Shown: piece by piece, positions 63,201 to 64,000 of the stretch
Layout: every line of letters begins with the position of its first letter
Numbering within the stretch: position 1 is the first letter of the stretch
DNA from: Phallusia mammillata
Lineage: Eukaryota > Chordata > Ascidiacea > Phlebobranchia > Ascidiidae
Reading direction: 5' to 3'
DNA length: 64,000 nt
Assembly (NCBI GenBank): GCA_003260075.1
Contig: QLIY01000368.1
Coordinates: 80,730-144,729 of the forward strand
The notes under the pieces: generated by a model
What the model was told of the DNA's origin: nothing
The model's database searches: none
The model's input: the letters and a program-made list of their open reading frames with translations, nothing else
Translations under genes and position numbers: made by a program

Positions 63201-63802
63201 ACGTTAACTTTTAATAACACTGAAAGTTGGACCTATGTTGCATACAATCTAACCTCAGTTAACTATTCTATTTATTTTGTACAACATCTTCGGCACAATT
63301 TGTTTTCAAAAATAATCCTAAAAATTTTGCCCTTGTTGAAACGGACGCACCATAAGCTGTGTTCATTTTTTCCACGCACAGGTGCAGACCTCACAGCAGT
63401 GATTGCATCTGGTAATGCCTTTCCTGGAACGTGTGATGAGTGTGATACTTATCCCTTTCTCAATACAACCAACCCGTGTCCCAACACCAAAACTACAACA
63501 GAGAAGGCTAGTACTCCTGGTACAGTTTTAAGTGCTACCCCTATGATGACCTCCACTGAAGAATTACCCAATCTTGCTACCAGTCAAACAACTGAAGGAT
63601 TTTCAACTACGAGTTCCGCTCCATTGTTTAATATCAACAGGTAAACGTTTCTTTGTAGTATTCTTGAAAATATGTAGCTTTCATAAATTACATTTGGTAT
63701 ACTTTTTACCTGTGCAACTGGTAATAACATGTATTTTGTTCTTCTAGGTTTTTTCCTATCTACCTGCTTCTGTATGTGTCTTACCTATTGATGATGACAT
63801 AG
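57284..63802 (+). CDS. MCO-C: laccase-like multicopper oxidase with Thr/Ser stalk and hydrophobic tail
   Basis: Fourteen exons with the same phases as MCO-A: 57284-57386, 57666-57850 (or its false duplicate 58095-58279), 58621-about 58722, 58996-59127, 59417-59616, 59850-59990, 60232-60436, 60944-61197, 61770-61866, 62136-62253, 62804-62952, 63072-63177, 63382-63640, 63748-63802. If exon 3 is 102 bp as in MCO-A, the product has 701 residues. A signal peptide (MDNHVIVLFVVIGFLCVTSF) is followed by three-domain laccase sequence. Copper ligands: HTHGLH (120-125), HPHLH, HPIHLH, and HCHFLNHEDIGMM. Unlike MCO-A, a Thr/Ser/Pro-rich segment of about 60 residues leads to a tail ending FFPIYLLLYVSYLLMMT, consistent with an O-glycosylated stalk and a GPI or membrane anchor. 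The donor of exon 3 lies under a 25-G run. Donors of exons 6 and 9 (GTCTGG, GTCGGC) are weak. Substrate unknown. Confidence 0.9.
57590..58395. repeat. Duplicated MCO-C exon 2 with flanks around a 10-G run (assembly join)
   Basis: About 350 bp ending near 57990 recur after G at 58019-58028. Both copies contain the complete 185-bp exon 2 with acceptor and donor (57666-57850 and 58095-58279). The two encoded peptides differ by one residue (TIDVGD or TLDVGD). Differences in the introns are small and allele-like. Tandem inclusion would break the cupredoxin fold, so a false duplication is preferred over a real second exon. Confidence 0.75.
58720..58744. other. 25-bp poly-G run over the MCO-C exon 3 donor
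   Basis: The run begins two or three bases before the expected exon end, judged from the 102-bp exon in MCO-A. It hides the GT donor. Confidence 0.7.
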
Positions 63803-64000
63803 TTGACGATATGATCAGACATTCCGACTTTGTACAAACACCGCGCGCAAAACAAGTCTTTTTTTATATTCAAAAAAAGGATTGTGAAATACCTAATTGT
63901 TGATGCTTTGCACTAGAATGTTTACAAACTTTTGTACATAAGCCATAGTCTGCATATTGCAATTTGAAAAATGTGTGGTTTTTAGGTAAAGTTTCTTCGC
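63803..64000. other. MCO-C 3' UTR region, no poly(A) signal seen
   Basis: No AATAAA or ATTAAA is present between the stop codon and the window end, so the transcript probably ends beyond 64000 or uses a variant signal. Confidence 0.4.

Overview
The window is animal nuclear DNA. Genes are broken into many short exons with GT-AG introns, intergenic DNA is AT-rich, and mobile-element relics are dense. An ascidian such as Ciona would fit the compact introns, the strong allelic differences and the gene content, but that is an impression and not something the sequence proves. Four gene-sized objects can be rebuilt exon by exon with unbroken phase, except where lesions are stated.

Layout. (1) 2014-18626, minus: a kinesin-3 of the KIF28/KLP-6 type, 28 coding exons, 1139 residues, with motor, FHA domain, long tail and a predicted C-terminal CAAX box (CVIM). 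(2) 18627-26857: mostly featureless, with one candidate first coding exon (24356-24525, minus). (3) 26991-33954, minus: an intact laccase-like multicopper oxidase, called MCO-A here (14 exons, 678 residues). (4) 40430-49137, minus: MCO-B, a decayed tandem copy of MCO-A with nonsense codons, a frameshift, a lost splice acceptor and no signal-peptide exon. Flanking similarities show that about 26.15-36.39 kb and 36.41-52.98 kb are two head-to-tail copies of one segment. The second has been inflated by hAT-type MITEs, a minisatellite and a Penelope-like fragment. (5) 55.45-56.37 kb: a decayed L1-like ORF1 next to a MITE fragment. (6) 57284-63802, plus: MCO-C, a third, divergent multicopper oxidase with the same exon phases as MCO-A (about 701 residues). 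It adds a Thr/Ser-rich stalk before its hydrophobic C-terminus.

MCO-A and MCO-C each keep all four copper-ligand motifs, a signal peptide and a short hydrophobic C-terminal tail. They are probably secreted or surface-tethered oxidases of phenols or metal ions. No functional link to the kinesin can be seen.

Assembly quality matters here. Many runs of G are not biology. Runs of about 10 G mostly sit between two near-identical copies of the same flank, which looks like unmerged allelic contig ends. Longer runs (25-97 G) fill gaps; one replaces 54 bp of a conserved exon of MCO-B and another covers the exon 3 donor of MCO-C. There is also one N gap (53493-53553). The apparent duplicate exon 2 of MCO-C is best explained this way.
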